A stretch of DNA of 64,000 nt. It comes from Mesostigma viride. Lineage: Eukaryota; Streptophyta; Mesostigmatophyceae; Mesostigmatales; Mesostigmataceae. Both the position numbers and the translations under genes were made by a program. This document shows positions 47,346 through 64,000 of the stretch, one piece after another (within the stretch, counting starts at the first letter, position 1; each line of letters opens with the position of its first letter). Below the pieces are notes generated by a model, which had not been told where the DNA came from, did not search any database, and saw only the letters and a program-made list of their open reading frames with translations. Where the stretch lies: positions 147,501-211,500 of the forward strand of contig RPFO01001139.1 in NCBI GenBank assembly GCA_009746045.1. The letters run 5' to 3'.

Positions 47346-48393
47346 CTATAGTTGCGAAACGCGGGATAAAACGCCTATAGTAAGAAGCAATTCCTAGAAA
47401 ACTACGTACACCTTTAACGTCGGTAGGGGTAGGCCATTCCTGAATTGACTTAGTCTTATCCGGGTCGGTAGCGACCCCGGCATCTGACAGAACGTGCCCT
47501 AAGAATGGGACACTTCTACCAGAGCGAACTTTAGCACGGCGCGCCCATAAAGAATTTTCAGCCATGATTTCTAATACTTTCTTTAAATCACGTAGGTGCG
47601 TTTCAAAATCAGGAGAATAAATAAGGATATCATCTAAGTAAGCTTGAGCACAAGAACGGTCATGCTCAGATAAAGAAACAGAGGAGAAGGAAGGATCCTT
47701 TAAATCAGAGGACACTTGAGGAAGGTGGGAATTTCCCATAACAGGTCTAAGCACTTCATTCATTAACATTTGGAAAGAGGCAGGAGAGTTACAGAGTCCC
47801 ATAGCCGCTACTCTAAACTGGTAATGCCCAAAAGGGGTAGCAAAGGCGGTTTTGTGGCAATCCTCAGGAGCTATACGTAGTTGCCAAAAACCATCCGCAC
47901 AATCTAGTACTGTGAAACAGGTAGAACCTTTAACCTTATTAAATATATCATCAATACGAGGTAGAGGGTATTTAGACTTCACAGTAATATCGTTTAACTT
48001 CCTATAATCAGTAACTAGGCGAAACTTGCCATTTGGTTTAGGAACTAACAGGACACCAGCGGAGTAGGGGGAGTTACTAGGCTCTATCAATCCTGCTTCT
48101 AATAGTGATACTAAAATCTGTTTTAGTTCCTTTAATTCTGTAGGGCCCATTCTATACATCGGAGAGTGCGTAGGAACTGCACCGTCCTTGATAACTACAC
48201 GGTGTAAAACAGAACGAGGAGGAGGATAAGAAGGAGTCTTTTCTTCAAATACTTTTGAGGAATCTATCACAGCCATGTATCTTACTATTTCATTTTCAGT
48301 AAATCCCACTCCTATTGTATCCACTGTATTTACATCTATATCCACACTATTATTAGTGATAGGTATCTCTTGTACTTCTAACTGAAGGAACAT
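47323..48393 (-). CDS. Ty3 reverse transcriptase
   Basis: The 356-residue frame contains LVTDYRKLNDITVKSKYPLP, motif A TVLDCADGFWQLRIAP (Asp 164), motif B AMGLCNSPASFQMLMNEV and motif C YLDD (252-255), then FLGHVLSDAGV and SFLGIASYYRRFIPRFA. All catalytic Asp residues are present. Oddity: about 20 extra residues (NSHLPQVSSDLKDPSFSSV and more) lie between the motif B helix and YLDD, where Ty3 RTs usually have a short turn. The start overlaps the protease frame by 16 bases in a different phase. Confidence 0.95.
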   Translation of the reverse strand: MFLQLEVQEIPITNNSVDIDVNTVDTIGVGFTENEIVRYMAVIDSSKVFEEKTPSYPPPRSVLHRVVIKDGAVPTHSPMYRMGPTELKELKQILVSLLEAGLIEPSNSPYSAGVLLVPKPNGKFRLVTDYRKLNDITVKSKYPLPRIDDIFNKVKGSTCFTVLDCADGFWQLRIAPEDCHKTAFATPFGHYQFRVAAMGLCNSPASFQMLMNEVLRPVMGNSHLPQVSSDLKDPSFSSVSLSEHDRSCAQAYLDDILIYSPDFETHLRDLKKVLEIMAENSLWARRAKVRSGRSVPFLGHVLSDAGVATDPDKTKSIQEWPTPTDVKGVRSFLGIASYYRRFIPRFATIAALLIIY

Positions 48394-49205
48394 ACATAAT
48401 AGGTATCCATATTCTTTAGTTCAGAACGTAATTCGTCATTGGACATTAATACTTCAGGTATAGGTCTAACAGGAGGATCAACAGGTGTAGGAGGAGTAAT
48501 ATCTACCAAGGATAAATTTTCTAATCTATAATGACGTTCTGGTACCCAGTAAGAGCTATCTGGAAACCAAATGACCATAGTATCATAATTAATAGTGATT
48601 TTATTATCCTGGTGCCAATCTAATCCTAGTAATACATCAGCTGTAGTGATAGGGCCTATAGTGGCCGTCAGGTTGACCGTACGTCCTTGTATGACCAGGG
48701 GAAGGGACACCGTACCCGGGGAATGACTGGTGCGACCGTCAGCATAATGGACAGTGACAGTTTTTGTGTGAGGGGTAGGGACTAGTCCTAAACGCCTAAC
48801 TAGGGCCTCGCTCACAAAGGAGCTAGCCGCACCGCTATCCACTAACACAGAGACATTCAAGAGTTCATCAGCATGCAGGAAGGGGTCTACAACAGTATGA
48901 GGGACGGTTAAGCCACCATTCAAGAACATAAGAGGACGCACACGTAGTGGTAGGGATGATTCAGCTCCTACAGAGGTTATAAAAACAGGCAAGCAAAAAT
49001 TATTATCTGGGGTACTATCTAAGGACCTGTCCAGGTTACCCCCGGCTGACAGGCCTACTGTTCCCCCTCCCCCCCAAATCCATAGGAACGAACCCCGAAG
49101 AAGACCCTGGCGGAAAAGCCACTGCTGGAGGGTCACGAGGGATTGAAGAGGGTGCGGGAGCCTGATTATCATAGGGGAACCCTGGGGATCCTGTCTGCAC
49201 AGCAT
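48378..49205 (-). CDS. Ty3 aspartic protease
   Basis: The catalytic segment NVSVLVDSGAASSFVSEALV carries the active site D123-S-G, followed by TVHYADGRTSHSPGTVSLPL (flap region) and TADVLLGLDWHQDNKI, the typical hydrophobic-LG-x-DW end. It acts as a dimer to cleave Gag and Gag-Pol. The upstream part overlaps gag (49036-49205) in a different frame, and the junction crosses a G7 run, so expression would need ribosomal frameshifting unless the G-run length is an assembly error. Confidence 0.9.
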   Translation of the reverse strand: MLCRQDPQGSPMIIRLPHPLQSLVTLQQWLFRQGLLRGSFLWIWGGGGTVGLSAGGNLDRSLDSTPDNNFCLPVFITSVGAESSLPLRVRPLMFLNGGLTVPHTVVDPFLHADELLNVSVLVDSGAASSFVSEALVRRLGLVPTPHTKTVTVHYADGRTSHSPGTVSLPLVIQGRTVNLTATIGPITTADVLLGLDWHQDNKITINYDTMVIWFPDSSYWVPERHYRLENLSLVDITPPTPVDPPVRPIPEVLMSNDELRSELKNMDTYYVCSFS

Positions 49206-50676
49206 TCAGCCTACTAGGGGTAGCTGAAGGAATGCGTCCTGAAGTGGGACGAATAGGAGCACGCTGAGGGGTACGAGGAGGGCGAGCGTCGGGATGAGGG
49301 GGAGCACCCGAAAGGAACTTGGGGCACTCACGTTTAAGATGACCTACTTCCTTACAATGATAGCAGGTAATATGAGAGACATCCAGAGCTGAAAGGTCAG
49401 TCACACAGATATCTAATTCTTCTACATAGGAGTTCTCCTCCTCAGGGGTAAGGCTAATATTATTAATACGGGAACGGGTAGGAAGAGAAGGTGTGGAGAA
49501 GAAATCTGCTACTCGTAAAAGATGCTGGCGCACATGCTTGAGGGGCAGGTCAGTAAAACGGTAGGCAGAGAACTGGCGCTTGACTTCACGCAATAAGGGT
49601 CTACTGAGGCCCTGAAGGAAGCGAGCACGTACTTCTGCACCCGACAAATCCCTAATTCGTACCATCTGAGCATCAAACTCTTTCATATATTCTTTGAAGG
49701 ACTTGGTACCCTGCTGCAAGGTGCCAAAGGATAATCTATCCTGCCAATCTGCATCGGGAGGGACTAAATGGTTCTCTAAACGCTTGAACAATTCTGCTAC
49801 AGAGTTTGGGTAGGCATGAGAGGCAAGAGACTCACACTGGATGAGGTTAGCAAGTTCAGGAGTAATGCAGGTAGTAAGATAATGAGGAACTAGTACAGCA
49901 TCAGAGAGGCGCCACCTATTGTGGTTCTGCCAGGACTCTGTGTTCTGGGTGAGCAACATAATGAAGGTGAAAAACTGTTGAGGGGTAGACTTGACATCCA
50001 GCTTAGGAAGGTTGGCAAAGAGGGGAAGAGCAGGAGGCTTAGGGGGATTAGAAGAATCAGTTTTTCCCATAGGGCCACTATCTTCCACTGCTACATAAGC
50101 GGGATAGAAGGAAGGGATAGGAAAAGTCTTGGGTAGGGGTCTAGAGGGAGCCACCGTTTCAGGATGGTGCCCATAGGAGAAGGGGACAGTATATTGCTCA
50201 CGAAGAGAGGAATAGGCAAAATGATCATAATTCCTATCATCTAGGGGCATGGTACTGAAATCATTATTAACTTCTAAATCAGCCACACGGGTAGGAACCT
50301 GGGCAGCCTCATAGGCCGTCTCAGGGTAGGACCAGGAAGCAGGTGGGTAAAAGGGAACTGCACTAGGGCGCCCAGAAGGGCCGACAGGGGCCGAGGTACG
50401 ACCCGTGTTAATAGCAGGCATTGAAGGCACAGGGTGGGAAGGAGGCCTAGGAGCATTGTTAGTGTGTGAGGACCTGCTGGAGGGGTGAGCCAAGGTTGCA
50501 GAAGGGGCAGGGGCCTGGTTCACAACGAAAGAAGGTTCCTCACTAAATCTGACTTGGGAAATACGTTGTTCATAGGTAGGTGGGGTAATTGAGGGACGAC
50601 GGCGACCACCAGCAACAGGAGAAGGAGGTGAGGTACGCAGAATACCTTGAGGAGTGAGATGGTGTACCGTTTCCAA
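49036..50676 (-). CDS. Ty3 Gag (capsid and CCHC nucleocapsid)
   Basis: 546 residues. A long Pro/Ser-rich N-terminal region leads to a capsid-like helical segment with FFTFIMLLTQNTESWQNHNR, WQDRLSFGTLQQGTKSFKEY and ARFLQGLSRPLLREVKRQF, characteristic of retrotransposon Gag. The zinc knuckle CYHCKEVGHLKREC (C-x2-C-x4-H-x4-C) binds RNA. The C terminus is Pro-rich and ends GRGNSRPVSRG. The ATG at 50676 gives the longest frame; a short (AAT)n tract lies just upstream. Confidence 0.9.
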   Translation of the reverse strand: METVHHLTPQGILRTSPPSPVAGGRRRPSITPPTYEQRISQVRFSEEPSFVVNQAPAPSATLAHPSSRSSHTNNAPRPPSHPVPSMPAINTGRTSAPVGPSGRPSAVPFYPPASWSYPETAYEAAQVPTRVADLEVNNDFSTMPLDDRNYDHFAYSSLREQYTVPFSYGHHPETVAPSRPLPKTFPIPSFYPAYVAVEDSGPMGKTDSSNPPKPPALPLFANLPKLDVKSTPQQFFTFIMLLTQNTESWQNHNRWRLSDAVLVPHYLTTCITPELANLIQCESLASHAYPNSVAELFKRLENHLVPPDADWQDRLSFGTLQQGTKSFKEYMKEFDAQMVRIRDLSGAEVRARFLQGLSRPLLREVKRQFSAYRFTDLPLKHVRQHLLRVADFFSTPSLPTRSRINNISLTPEEENSYVEELDICVTDLSALDVSHITCYHCKEVGHLKRECPKFLSGAPPHPDARPPRTPQRAPIRPTSGRIPSATPSRLNAVQTGSPGFPYDNQAPAPSSIPRDPPAVAFPPGSSSGFVPMDLGGRGNSRPVSRG

Positions 50677-50876
50677 GGAGTCCCGTCGGTTACCACGAGT
50701 ATTGTTATTGTTATGTTATTAGTAGTATTATTATTATTATTATTGGTAGGTATAGGCGACATATCTCCACCCACTGGATCCATCTTTAATTACGTAAAGG
50801 AATAGGAATCAAAAGAAGAAAGCAACAAAAGAAAAAGGAAAAACCTTGAAGGTCTGCAGCAGGAACAAAATTAAAA

Positions 50877-51269
50877 TCAATCCTTTTTAACAACAGTAAT
50901 GGATAGGGAACCAAACTCCAAAGTGAGAGGAGTATCTGAAGCAGATGCAGATGCAGCCCGTTTAGGGGGAGAAGAAGGAGGGGTAGCAAAGACTAGAGCT
51001 TCTACTGGAGGGCGACCATGAGGAATAGGGCGTACATGCAGGCCTAAATCTGTTTGGCTATGATCTATAAGGAACTGCTGAGCTTCTTCAAAGGACATAA
51101 ATTTCTTATACCTAATTACGTTATATACACGATTCTGAACGATCTTCCTAGCGTCGGACCAAGAAAGGAAAATGGAGGACCATTGAGGCGTAATCACTAC
51201 GTAATATTTAGCTAGACTATTATCGCTAGAAGAATGGGAAGGAGCAGTAAAAGATCGCCGTTGGCTCAT
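50877..51269 (-). CDS. Viroplasmin / RNase H1-N-like ORF upstream of gag
   Basis: 130 residues from ATG 51269. The pattern KYYVVITPQWSSIFLSWSDA, then VYNVIRYKKFMSFEEAQQFL, matches the RNase H1 N-terminal / caulimovirus viroplasmin fold: YYVV...GI/SIF-x-SW, V-x-gf-x-x-YKKF-x-s-x-eEA-x-x-FL. In RNase H1 this domain grips RNA:DNA hybrids. The C-terminal half is Pro/Ser-rich and ends SLSITVVKKD. It lies between the 5' LTR leader and gag, on the same strand, which is unusual for Ty3 elements. A host origin by capture is possible. Confidence 0.75.
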   Translation of the reverse strand: MSQRRSFTAPSHSSSDNSLAKYYVVITPQWSSIFLSWSDARKIVQNRVYNVIRYKKFMSFEEAQQFLIDHSQTDLGLHVRPIPHGRPPVEALVFATPPSSPPKRAASASASDTPLTLEFGSLSITVVKKD

Positions 51270-51793
51270 GGTAACGCACCTGGTAGGTCTTGAGCAGTCA
51301 AATGAGGAGAACGAGGAGAAGGCGACTTATCTCGGGTGTCTGAAACCGAACCAGATTGACGACGCACGTAGGGACGATGTTTCCAGCGCCAGGTGGTCGT
51401 AAGTATCCGGTTTCAAGAATTCTGCGTCCGGCGAAGGGTCGTCTAAATACGAAGCAGGCACGATGCAGAAAAAGGGTAATCTACGAGACGCTAGCCGTCT
51501 CTCTATCGTCGAACCAAAACCAGCAACTGTCTACGGCAGTAAACCATCTTTCTAAGGAAACAAGACGAGGAAGGAGCTATATACGAAAGGATTTTCCGCT
51601 TCGAGCAGGTCTAACGTCTAGGCAGGGCGTGTCCTGAATCAGGCAGCACTATCCCCTAGCTTGACGGCGACCCGCCCATTACCTGTCAAGTAGGTGTCGT
51701 CTTCTTTTTCCCAGCCGCGGAAGGGTTGATTCAATGACGTATGTTGCAAAGGATCGTCGTCTCGCTCTCTATCTAAACTACCTCCGAGTCCAT
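51270..51793 (-). other. 5' leader and primer-binding region of the Ty3 element
   Basis: On the minus strand the LTR end ...CGTAACA is followed by A and then TGGACTCGGAGGTAG. TGG one base after the LTR fits a primer-binding site for a tRNA 3' end; I could not assign the tRNA. The rest (about 500 bases) has no long pol-strand frame and should hold the packaging signal. Confidence 0.55.
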
Positions 51794-52364
51794 TGTTACG
51801 CCGCAAGCCTCGGCCGCCACCTCTACCTCTACCTGTCCTGATACTACCTAGACTAGTAGGCCACTTCTATTTGCACCCCTAGCGAAAGACGACCGAGACG
51901 AACCAGATCTCAATGCATTTACATATGTACTACTGTAATATGCCATAGGCCATTTAATCAAACCCGTTTACTCCAGGAAAAGAGGAAGGAAACACAACTA
52001 CACTGCCGTGACCCAAGCTAATATGTGTTAATTCATTTAACACACGCCGAGTGCACACACAAGGGGTAGAACACGCATAAATGGTCACCAACGGTCCAAC
52101 ACGCTCGGGCCGACATGGCCCTCGCCTACAGGTGCACGCTGGTCCACTAAATCTACTGATGCACGCTGGTCCACTACATTCTACCACAGGATCAGGACCA
52201 CTAGTAAAGTACGCGGCACGGCGCCCAACGGCACCCAATGTACCTCAGTACTGTTACGAGGACAATAATGTCCCGGTAGGAGCCTAAACGTAAACCTAGG
52301 GACAACCGAGGCAAAGGACCTAATTTACGTCCGTAACTACAACGAATTGTTACGCGACGTAACA
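51794..52364 (-). repeat. 5' LTR of the Ty3/gypsy element
   Basis: 571 bp, starting TGTTACG and ending CGTAACA on the plus strand, followed by GCATG (52365-52369), identical to the five bases before the left LTR. It contains the element's promoter by analogy. No TATA box was confidently chosen. Confidence 0.95.
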
Positions 52365-52505
52365 GCATGTCGAATATGGCCCAATGACTTATTAAATACG
52401 TACTATGCCAAGGAACGTTTGCGGCCACCAAACGGTGCTGCACTCTAACCACAAATGAGCATGGAGTAGCCTTTGCCAGCAGGGCACCTGGCCATGCCAG
52501 ATAAG

Positions 52506-52760
52506 GCCGGTGGATAGCACTTAGCTAAGTACCCATCACCTGGCGTGCCCCAGGCCGCGCGCGGCAGCTAGGGCCGCCACCCGTGGACTTTCCGTGATAG
52601 ACTCATAGGCATGGACATGTGCTGCCCTAGACGAGACGGGCTCACACCCGGGCAGCCTCCTGGTTTGTCTGTAATATGGAGGCAGAGCGATTATTGCTGC
52701 CATTCTTCGACTGTATGAGGGCTCACAGGCAGTAGTGAGGACTGCGGAAGGTGACCACCC
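52506..52760 (+). pseudogene. LINE family A fragment
   Basis: It matches the C-terminal LINE block (TGGCGTGCCCCAGGCCGCGC, GCCACCCGTGGACTTTCCGTG, ATGGACATGTGCTGCC) seen at 771-1082 and 63760-63845. From about 52690 it switches to RILRLYEGSQAVVRTAEG-like RT sequence, so two LINE regions are fused by deletion or recombination. Frames are broken. Confidence 0.6.
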
Positions 52761-52800
52761 CACCATTCCGGCATTCCCCCTTCACCACAGGGTGTGGCAA

Positions 52801-53110
52801 TTAATTAAATAATTAATTAATTAGACTCGTGCTCCCGTTGGGGAGTCACGGAGCATTAACCCCGATGGATGGATGGATGGATGGATGGGTGCAAACAGTC
52901 CTACCGGTCTAATCTATCTACAACAGCTGTCTACAAACATCTATCAACAACAACTCTACCTACTAGGGGACCTGTCTGGCGTGCTTCCCGTTATGTTTGG
53001 CACGCCGGCGGGCGCTTCAGTTCCCCACGAGGGGGGGCTCGTTGTCCTCTATGACCTGGGCCCACTTGACCTTGTCCATCAATCCGTGTTGGTTTCCAAG
53101 ACGGAAGCAA
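52801..53110 (-). mobile_element. Reversed LINE 3' end with hairpin and (TTAA)n tail
   Basis: The reverse complement matches 40850-41125: the GACAAGG-CAAGTGGGCC block, a G/C-rich run, GCGCC/CGGCGTGCC, a (GATG)n tract (52864-52888 on the plus strand) and the stem-loop CTCCGTGACTCCCCAACGGGAG, then (TTAA)n. The Ty3 element therefore sits between two inverted LINE tails. Confidence 0.7.
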
Positions 53111-61463
<8,353 letters not shown>

Positions 61464-61698
61464 GGATGGCTAGCCAAAAAGCGATCAGGGCTCTGCTCAA
61501 GGGGTTTAGTGTGTGTGGGGGGGGGATTACTACCTGGCAGGTTCTCAGTATGCTATGGCATGTTCTCAGTAGTATTTGGTTACCAGCCCCGCTGCATAAT
61601 TTGCCGCGCCGGCTGCCATCCAGGCATGCAAGGGCCCTAAGGGTTGCAATACGTTGGTGGGCATATTGCTTGCTGACCATCTTCAATTCTTTTCAGGG

Positions 61699-61859
61699 TC
61701 CTCCGGTAGTGCTGCACGGTGAAAACGCTGAAATCGCCACCTATGATAACATGATTCTGATGAGCTTGGTCCTACAGCCGGGGCAGCGCCCAATCATTAA
61801 CGATAAAACAGATGCAGATGCAGGAACTGCAGATGTCAGCCAAGTATGCTGTATGTGAT
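61699..61859 (+). other. Possible alternative terminal exon of m-AAA B
   Basis: CTTCAATTCTTTTCAG ends at 61698, a strong acceptor. The following frame GPPVVLHGENAEIATYDNMI, then GQRPIINDKTDADAGTADV, runs to a TGA near 61859. A donor-like AAG|GGTAAC is at about 61428-61436 in exon 6. EIATYDNMI loosely resembles EVAIYDKHQM of exon 6, so it may instead be a diverged partial copy. Expression data would decide. Confidence 0.3.
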
Positions 61860-61879
61860 GGATGTAGACTGCTTTCAAG

Positions 61880-62340
61880 TGAGCTAGGCATGGACATGTG
61901 CTACCCTCGACGGGACGGGCTCACGCCCGGGCAGCCTCCAGGTTTGTCTGTAGTATGGAGGCAGATAGACTATGGATAGCTCGGCAGGCACTGGTCAAGC
62001 CCGCCCAACCGGCAACCTGGGCGTGTTGTTCTCACCTGGCTGGCGTGCCCGGGGCCGAGCGCGCGGCCGGGGCGCCACCCGTGGACTTTCCGTGATAGAC
62101 TCGGCATGGATATGTGTTACCCACGTCGCGATGGGCTCACGCCAGAGCAGCGGCCCCCCTGGGGCTGGCATGTCTGTAATCTGGAGGCAGATCATTGGTT
62201 CGCACAGATAGGTGGCAGGTAGTAATGAAGGAGTCCACCCCCACGCCAGTGGGGGCTTCGCGTGTGACCACGTATGGCATTCACAGTGATTCGGGCCGTG
62301 GTGCCCACAACCCTGCAACTAGGTCTCAGATAGCTATCTC
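61880..62340 (+). pseudogene. LINE family A fragment with internal duplication
   Basis: It contains two successive copies of the block ATGGACATGTGCTACCC / CGGGACGGGCTCACGCCCG (about 61889 and 62106), with WLAWRARGRARGRGATRGL-type sequence between them. The 3' UTR follows (GTGGCAGGTAGTAATGAAGG, the GGGGGCTTCGCGTGTGACCA block, GCCCACAACCCTG) and runs directly into the ATCCC array. Frames are broken. Confidence 0.65.
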
Positions 62341-63159
62341 CATCCATCCCATCTCATCCCATCCCATCCCATCCCATCCCATCCCATCCCATCCCATCCC
62401 ATCCCATCCCATCCCATCCCATCCCATCCCATCCCATCCCATCCCATCCCATCCCATCCCATCCCATCCCATCCCATCCCATCCCATCCCATCCCATCCC
62501 ATCCCATCCCATCCCATCCCATCCCATCTCAACCCATCCCATCCCATCCCATCCCATCCCATCCCATCCCATCCCATCCCATCCCATCCCATCCCATCCC
62601 ATCCCATCCCATCCCATCCCATCCCATCCCATCCCATCCCATCCCATCCCATCCCATCCCATCCCATCCCATCCCATCCCATCCCATCCCATCCCATCCC
62701 ATCCCATCCCATCCCATCCCATCCCATCCCATCCCATCCCATCCCATCCCATCCCATCCCATCCCATCCCATCCCATCCCATCCCATCCCATCCCATCCC
62801 ATCCCATGCATCCCATCCCATCCCATCCCATCCCATCCCATCCCATCCCATCCCATCCCATCCCATCCCATCCCATCCCATCCCATCCCATCCCATCCCA
62901 TCCCATCCCATCCCATCCCATCCCATCCCATCCCATCCCATCCCATCCCATCCCATCCCATCCCATCCCATCCCATCCCATCCCATCCCATCCCATCCCA
63001 TCCCATCCCATCCCATCCCATCCCATCCCATCCCATCCCATCCCATCCCATCCCATCCCATCCCATCCCATCCCATCCCATCCCATCCCATCCCATCCCA
63101 TCCCATCCCATCCCATCCCATCCCATATCCCATATCCCATATCATCCCATCCCATCCCA
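62341..63159. repeat. (ATCCC)n pentanucleotide array, ~0.8 kb
   Basis: About 160 ATCCC units, interrupted by ATCTCAACCC near 62526 and CATGCATCCC near 62806 and ending in CATATCCCATATCCC. The minus strand is (GGGAT)n, with G3 runs every five bases, strongly G-quadruplex-prone. The array lies between LINE 3' UTR blocks at the position of a short CCATCCC patch in another copy (1876-1896). Very long HPIPS/GWDGM frames are artefacts. Confidence 0.98.
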
Positions 63160-63460
63160 CTCGACTGTACTGAGGACTTATGCTCACGTACCGCTGTCAG
63201 TACGTGCATGTCAATTAATTGCAATTACTGGAGGCAAATGGCTCGCAAAGGATAGATGGCAAGTAGTGATGAAGGAGACCACCCCCAAGTCGATCAGTGG
63301 GGGCTCCACCTGTGACCCTGTTTGGCATTCATACTTTCATAGCGATTCGGGCCGTGGTGCCCACAACCCTGTAACTAGGCAGTAGATAGCTAGCATCACC
63401 CATTCCGTTGGTGGTAGCATCCATTGGTGGGGTAACCCCGCCCTACCCCGGATCGTCTAG
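63160..63460 (+). mobile_element. LINE family A 3' UTR, two partial copies
   Basis: TGAGGACTTATGCTCACGTA, cgctgtca and GTACGTG form a perfect 7-bp stem-loop followed by a short AATTAATT tail. Another 3' UTR block (ATGAAGGAGACCACCCCCAA...) then leads into the next copy. It is homologous to 1747-1975. Confidence 0.6.
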
Positions 63461-63845
63461 GGTGACCTCTTCAAGGTCGTCATTCTGACGATCCTGTCCT
63501 ACGGCGCCGAGACCTGGACACTGACGCAGGAGCTGGAGCAAGTACGACTCGACGGCAACGTCACCAAGATGCTGCGCAAGGCCCTTAACATCCCCTTTGG
63601 TTTGCACATTAGTAATGAGGATTTGTACGCTGATTTGCCCTATGTTTCCCACATTATTAGGCACAGGCGCCTGGGCCTAGCCGGGCACCTGGCCCGCACA
63701 GATCAGGTAGACACATCAGATAGACTAGCTGGCACCAAGCCCGCCCAGCCTGGGCGATATGTCCTCACCTGGCATGCCCCAGGCCGCGCGCGGCAGGGCC
63801 GCCACCCGTGGACTTTTCGTGATAGACTCGGCATGGACATGTGCT
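63461..63845 (+). pseudogene. LINE ORF2 C-terminal fragment, copy A3
   Basis: Open after a TAG at 63458-63460. It reads LFKVVILTILSYGAETWTLT, VTKMLRKALNIPFGLHISNE, LYADLPYVSHIIRHRRLGL, then GHLARTDQVDTSDRLAGTK and HPWTFRDRLGMDMC. Nearly identical to copy A2 except for small insertions (EQVRLDGN). Similarity stops at CATGTGC (63838-63844), a clear breakpoint. Confidence 0.8.
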
Positions 63846-64000
63846 CCTACACACACAGATCTCGAATGATTTATCTAGTACCAGATCCGAAAGGCTTGCA
63901 TCACTCCCCGGAAAGGAGAACTTTTGCGGATGACTGTAGGTGTCAGTTGGCGATGCATTAGGATCAGTCAGGAGACGTCCTTCCTATAGTCAGCAAAAGT
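63846..64000. other. Unassigned sequence at the window edge
   Basis: After the LINE breakpoint no similarity to other parts of the window was noticed. The frame runs on to a TAG at 63959-63961 without recognisable content. Confidence 0.4.

Larger units (their letters stand above)
41614..52364 (-). mobile_element. Full-length Ty3/gypsy chromovirus with extra ORFs
   Basis: 10,751 bp with LTRs at both ends (572 and 571 bp, about six substitutions and one indel by eye, near 99% identity), TG...CA termini with the 7-bp inverted repeat TGTTACG/CGTAACA, and a perfect GCATG target duplication (41609-41613, 52365-52369). Order on the minus strand: 5' LTR, leader, viroplasmin-like ORF, Gag, protease, RT, RNase H, integrase, chromodomain, about 2.4 kb of extra coding sequence, polypurine tract, 3' LTR. 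PR-RT-RH-IN order with a chromodomain defines a chromovirus. Near-identical LTRs mean recent insertion, yet pol shows several frameshifts, mostly next to homopolymers. Confidence 0.95.

Noticed and set aside
62195..63385. Very long HPIPS and GWDGM repeat frames on both strands
   Set aside because: They are read-through of the (ATCCC)n array; a five-base repeat without stop codons is open in every frame.

Overview
The window is eukaryotic nuclear DNA. Its genes are split by GT-AG introns, it holds intact and decayed LINEs, a chromodomain Ty3/gypsy element and several DNA transposons, and simple repeats are abundant. A short CCCTAAA-type interstitial telomere tract (57791-57813) and the m-AAA protease type fit a green-lineage alga or plant relative, but nothing here fixes the species.

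Three host genes are supported. (1) An intronless F-box/leucine-rich-repeat protein lies on the minus strand at 12186-14042. (2) Two paralogous mitochondrial-type m-AAA proteases (AFG3/FtsH family) lie in tandem on the plus strand, gene A at 17422-36286 and gene B at 54589-61463. Each is rebuilt here from six exons with the same phase at every junction. Intron 1 of gene A is 14.4 kb long and almost entirely a minisatellite (18390-32342) with no AG dinucleotide on the sense strand, so the first AG after the array is the real splice acceptor. This is the most striking structure in the window.

The rest is layered mobile DNA. Positions 1-7570 hold at least three families of truncated LINEs in both orientations. 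Their 3' ends share a design: a short hairpin followed by (TTAA)n. A hAT-like element (4243-5980, 8-bp target duplication) splits one LINE reading frame, and a 300-bp TA-flanked MITE sits in another LINE tail. Positions 9334-11298 hold a direct-repeat complex containing a possible ubiquitin-like peptide. Positions 37590-41125 hold a LINE with a reverse transcriptase, interrupted by a piggyBac-like element (39298-40641) that sits exactly in a TTAA. Positions 41614-52364 are a 10.75-kb chromovirus on the minus strand with two nearly identical LTRs and a perfect GCATG target duplication. It has Gag, protease, RT, RNase H, integrase and chromodomain, plus a viroplasmin/RNase H1-N-like ORF upstream of gag and about 2.4 kb of unrecognised coding sequence downstream of the chromodomain. 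Positions 61880-64000 are further LINE copies, one carrying an 0.8-kb (ATCCC)n array that appears to have grown from a seed in the LINE 3' UTR.

The m-AAA genes probably serve mitochondrial protein quality control, and the F-box protein probably serves a ubiquitin ligase. No functional link between them is visible. Several retroelement frames break at homopolymers, so real decay and assembly error cannot be separated from this sequence alone.
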